DNA of 6,924 bases, from the NCBI GenBank assembly GCA_050250695.1, contig JBFWOE010000158.1:1-6924 (forward strand), given 5' to 3'. This DNA is from Ga0077527 sp050250695 (GTDB taxonomy: Bacteria; Pseudomonadota; Gammaproteobacteria; Burkholderiales; SG8-41). Below the pieces are notes generated by a model that saw only the letters and a program-made list of their open reading frames with translations, had not been told where the DNA came from and searched no databases. Positions 5,469 to 6,924 of the stretch are shown here, one piece after another. The number at the start of each line of letters is the position of its first letter. The stretch's first letter is position 1. The translations under genes were made by a program, and so were the position numbers.

Positions 5469-5852
5469 ATGAGTGCCGCAAGCTTTGCCGCGGTCGGCAT
5501 CGGTGCCGCGCTGGGTGCGTGGTCGCGCTGGGGCCTGTCTGCCGCGCTGAATCACGTCGTTCCGGCATTGCCGATGGGTACGCTGGCCGCCAACCTGGCC
5601 GGCGGTTTCCTGATCGGCGCGGCCTTCGAGTGGTTCATGCAGCATGCGACGCTGCCTGCCGAATACCGCCTGTTTTTCATCACCGGCTTCCTCGGCAGCC
5701 TGACCACGTTTTCGGCGTTTTCTCTGGAGGCAGTGATGCTGCTGCAGGCATCGCGTTACGGCTGGGCGATGCTGCTGATCGGCGGCCACCTGCTGGGGTC
5801 GCTGGCGATGACGCTGCTGGGAATTTTTCTGGTGCGTACGCTGGCCGCGTAG
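5469..5852 (+). CDS. crcB: CrcB/Fluc fluoride ion channel
   Basis: Small inner-membrane fluoride exporter of 127 residues, normal for Fluc subunits, which work as antiparallel dimers. Four hydrophobic segments are visible at about 4-28, 36-57, 67-91 and 98-124. Family residues include R20 in GAWSRWG (16-22), N42 in LAANLAGGFLIGAAFE (39-54) and the FITGFLGSLTTFSAFS block (70-85). That block carries the central sodium-site region and the pore phenylalanines F81 and F84; the commoner form has Thr where A83 stands. The ATG at 5469 follows GAGG (5457-5460) at eight bases, overlapping the upstream stop codon. The 10-bp gap implies cotranscription with the dehydratase. No room exists for a fluoride riboswitch directly upstream, so expression probably follows the operon promoter near 3870. 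The 3' end meets the convergent nnrD after five bases. Confidence 0.95.
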   Translation: MSAASFAAVGIGAALGAWSRWGLSAALNHVVPALPMGTLAANLAGGFLIGAAFEWFMQHATLPAEYRLFFITGFLGSLTTFSAFSLEAVMLLQASRYGWAMLLIGGHLLGSLAMTLLGIFLVRTLAA

Positions 5853-5857
5853 CAGGT

Positions 5858-6924
5858 TCAGCCCCGGTTCAGCAGGATCCTCGCCGCATCGATGACTTCA
5901 CCGGCCGTCAGGCCGATCGGCCCTGTGCCGTTTTCAACCAGCCGGTCTGCCGCGGCGCCGTGCAGGTAGACGGCCGCAGTCAGTGCGTGGCGTTCATCGA
6001 CACCCTGCGCCAGCAGCGCCGTGATGATGCCGGTCAGCACATCGCCCATGCCCGCGGCGGCCATGCCGGGGTTGCCTGAAGTGTTGATCGCCCAATGGCC
6101 GTCGGGCCAGGCGCAGATGCTGCCCGCGCCCTTGAGTACCGTGCCGGCATTGAATTCCGTTGCGAGCCGCAGCGCAGCACCGACGCGATCGTGCTGCACC
6201 TCATCCACGCTGCAGGCCAGCAGGCGCGCGGCCTCCGCCGGATGCGGCGTCAGTATCGTCGGCGCCGTCCTTTGTTTCAGCTTTGTGTTCTGTGCCTCGA
6301 ACATCGCGATCATGTTCAGCGCATCGGCATCGAGCAGCAGCGGAATGTTTTTTTCAAGCGCCCAGTCGAGATATTCCAGCGCGTCCGGTGTGTTGCCGAG
6401 GCCGGGGCCGACGGCCAGTGCAGTCAGGTGGTCGAGGCGCAGCACGCCGTCCGCAGTGCGCAGCATCAGTTCCGGCTGCAGCGGATCGAGCGGCGGGATG
6501 TCGTCGGCGAGCAGTCCGGCGTAAACGCGTCCGGCGCCGCATTTCAGTGCTGCGCGCCCGGCGAGCAGTGCGGCGCCGCCCATGCCGTGCGCACCGCCGA
6601 CGATGCCGGCGCTGCCGTAGCTGCCCTTGTGCGAATTGCGCGGCCGCGGCGGCAGCAGGTGCTCGAGCACACCGTCGGCGATCAGCACGCCGTGCGGCGC
6701 GTCGCTGACGGCGCCGGCCAGTCCGAGATCGGCGACCTGGATTTCGCCGCAGTGGTCGGGACCATCCAGCGTCAGCAGGCCGGGTTTGAGTGCGATGAAG
6801 GTGATGGTGTGGCTGGCCTCTATCGCGCTGCCCATGACGTGGCCGGTCTCGGAATCGATACCGCTGGGCAGGTCCAGCGCCAGCACTGGCGCCGGCAGGG
6901 CATTGATCTCTTCGACCAGCGCGG
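5858..6924 (-). CDS. nnrD: NAD(P)H-hydrate dehydratase (bifunctional NnrE-NnrD), 5' end cut by window
   Basis: Metabolite-repair enzyme: the C-terminal NnrD (CARKD) domain uses ADP or ATP to dehydrate S-NAD(P)H hydrate, and the N-terminal NnrE (YjeF_N) domain epimerises the R form. The frame is open to the right edge. The first visible residues (ALVEEINALPAPVLALDLPSG, interrupted here only for quotation: ALVEEINALPAP then VLALDLPSG) plus IDSETG are the end of the NnrE domain, so a start at the GTG 6886-6884 is unlikely. Counting from that GTG, NnrD motifs are HKGSYGSAGIVGGAHGMGGA (86-105), LDADALN (185-191), LTPHPAEAARLL (212-223), VLKGAG (250-255) and NPGMAAAGMGDVLTG (272-286), with D282 as catalytic Asp. 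About 355 codons of an expected 500 are present. EAQNTKLKQR (197-206) reads as a short lysine-rich insertion relative to E. coli. The gene is convergent with crcB and needs no neighbour for its function. Confidence 0.93.
   Translation of the reverse strand, partial: ALVEEINALPAPVLALDLPSGIDSETGHVMGSAIEASHTITFIALKPGLLTLDGPDHCGEIQVADLGLAGAVSDAPHGVLIADGVLEHLLPPRPRNSHKGSYGSAGIVGGAHGMGGAALLAGRAALKCGAGRVYAGLLADDIPPLDPLQPELMLRTADGVLRLDHLTALAVGPGLGNTPDALEYLDWALEKNIPLLLDADALNMIAMFEAQNTKLKQRTAPTILTPHPAEAARLLACSVDEVQHDRVGAALRLATEFNAGTVLKGAGSICAWPDGHWAINTSGNPGMAAAGMGDVLTGIITALLAQGVDERHALTAAVYLHGAAADRLVENGTGPIGLTAGEVIDAARILLNRG

Noticed and set aside
3686..5500. 604-codon open frame on the minus strand
   Set aside because: It lies antisense to the whole UxaA-family gene and crosses the promoter region. 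The translation has no family motifs and is rich in Arg, His, Val and Ala as expected of a mirror frame in GC-rich coding DNA. The plus-strand gene has clear motifs and a perfect ribosome binding site.
6160..6708. Plus-strand frames opposite nnrD
   Set aside because: Very Arg/Ala-rich shadow translations antisense to a gene with complete NnrD motifs.

Overview
The window looks like chromosomal DNA of a GC-rich betaproteobacterium, most likely of the order Burkholderiales. The strongest lineage clue is the Bug-family periplasmic binding protein, a family greatly expanded in that group. No rRNA, tRNA, CRISPR array, insertion sequence, integrase or phage gene is visible. There are six protein genes, and the one at the right edge is cut by the window.

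Left part (1-2792), minus strand: a two-gene unit reads right to left. A gamma-glutamyltransferase-like Ntn hydrolase (1224-2792) is followed after 34 bp by a Bug-type solute-binding protein (218-1189) with a good ribosome binding site. A candidate intrinsic terminator at 98-121 closes the unit. It lies in a short non-coding stretch (1-217) rich in perfect palindromes.

Middle (2793-3809): a 168-bp divergent intergenic region carries a perfect TATAAT box on the plus strand and two overlapping hairpins in the predicted leader. It drives a NodB-fold 'polysaccharide deacetylase' of the cytoplasmic PgdA/cyclic-imidase/allantoinase-like type (2961-3809). An imperfect hairpin plus T-rich tract follows this gene.

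Right part (3810-6924): a candidate promoter with a palindrome in its spacer precedes a plus-strand pair. The pair is an UxaA/GarD-type sugar-acid dehydratase (3902-5458) and, 10 bp later, a CrcB/Fluc fluoride channel (5469-5852). Five bases beyond lies the convergent 3' end of the NAD(P)H-hydrate repair enzyme (NnrD domain plus the tail of the NnrE domain), which runs off the right edge.

How the genes may work together: the GGT-like enzyme keeps the Ntn catalytic core but, by my alignment from memory, lacks most residues that hold the glutamyl group in true GGTs. This suggests another amide substrate, as in oxamate amidohydrolase (HpxW). Its divergent neighbour belongs to a family that includes cyclic-imide hydrolases. 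Together with a carboxylate-binding Bug protein, this gives a testable hypothesis: a small locus that opens a cyclic imide or ureide and then hydrolyses the resulting half-amide. It is inference, not demonstrated. The dehydratase, fluoride channel and nucleotide-repair genes look like ordinary metabolic and housekeeping functions. I see no clear signature of an undescribed defence or mobile system.
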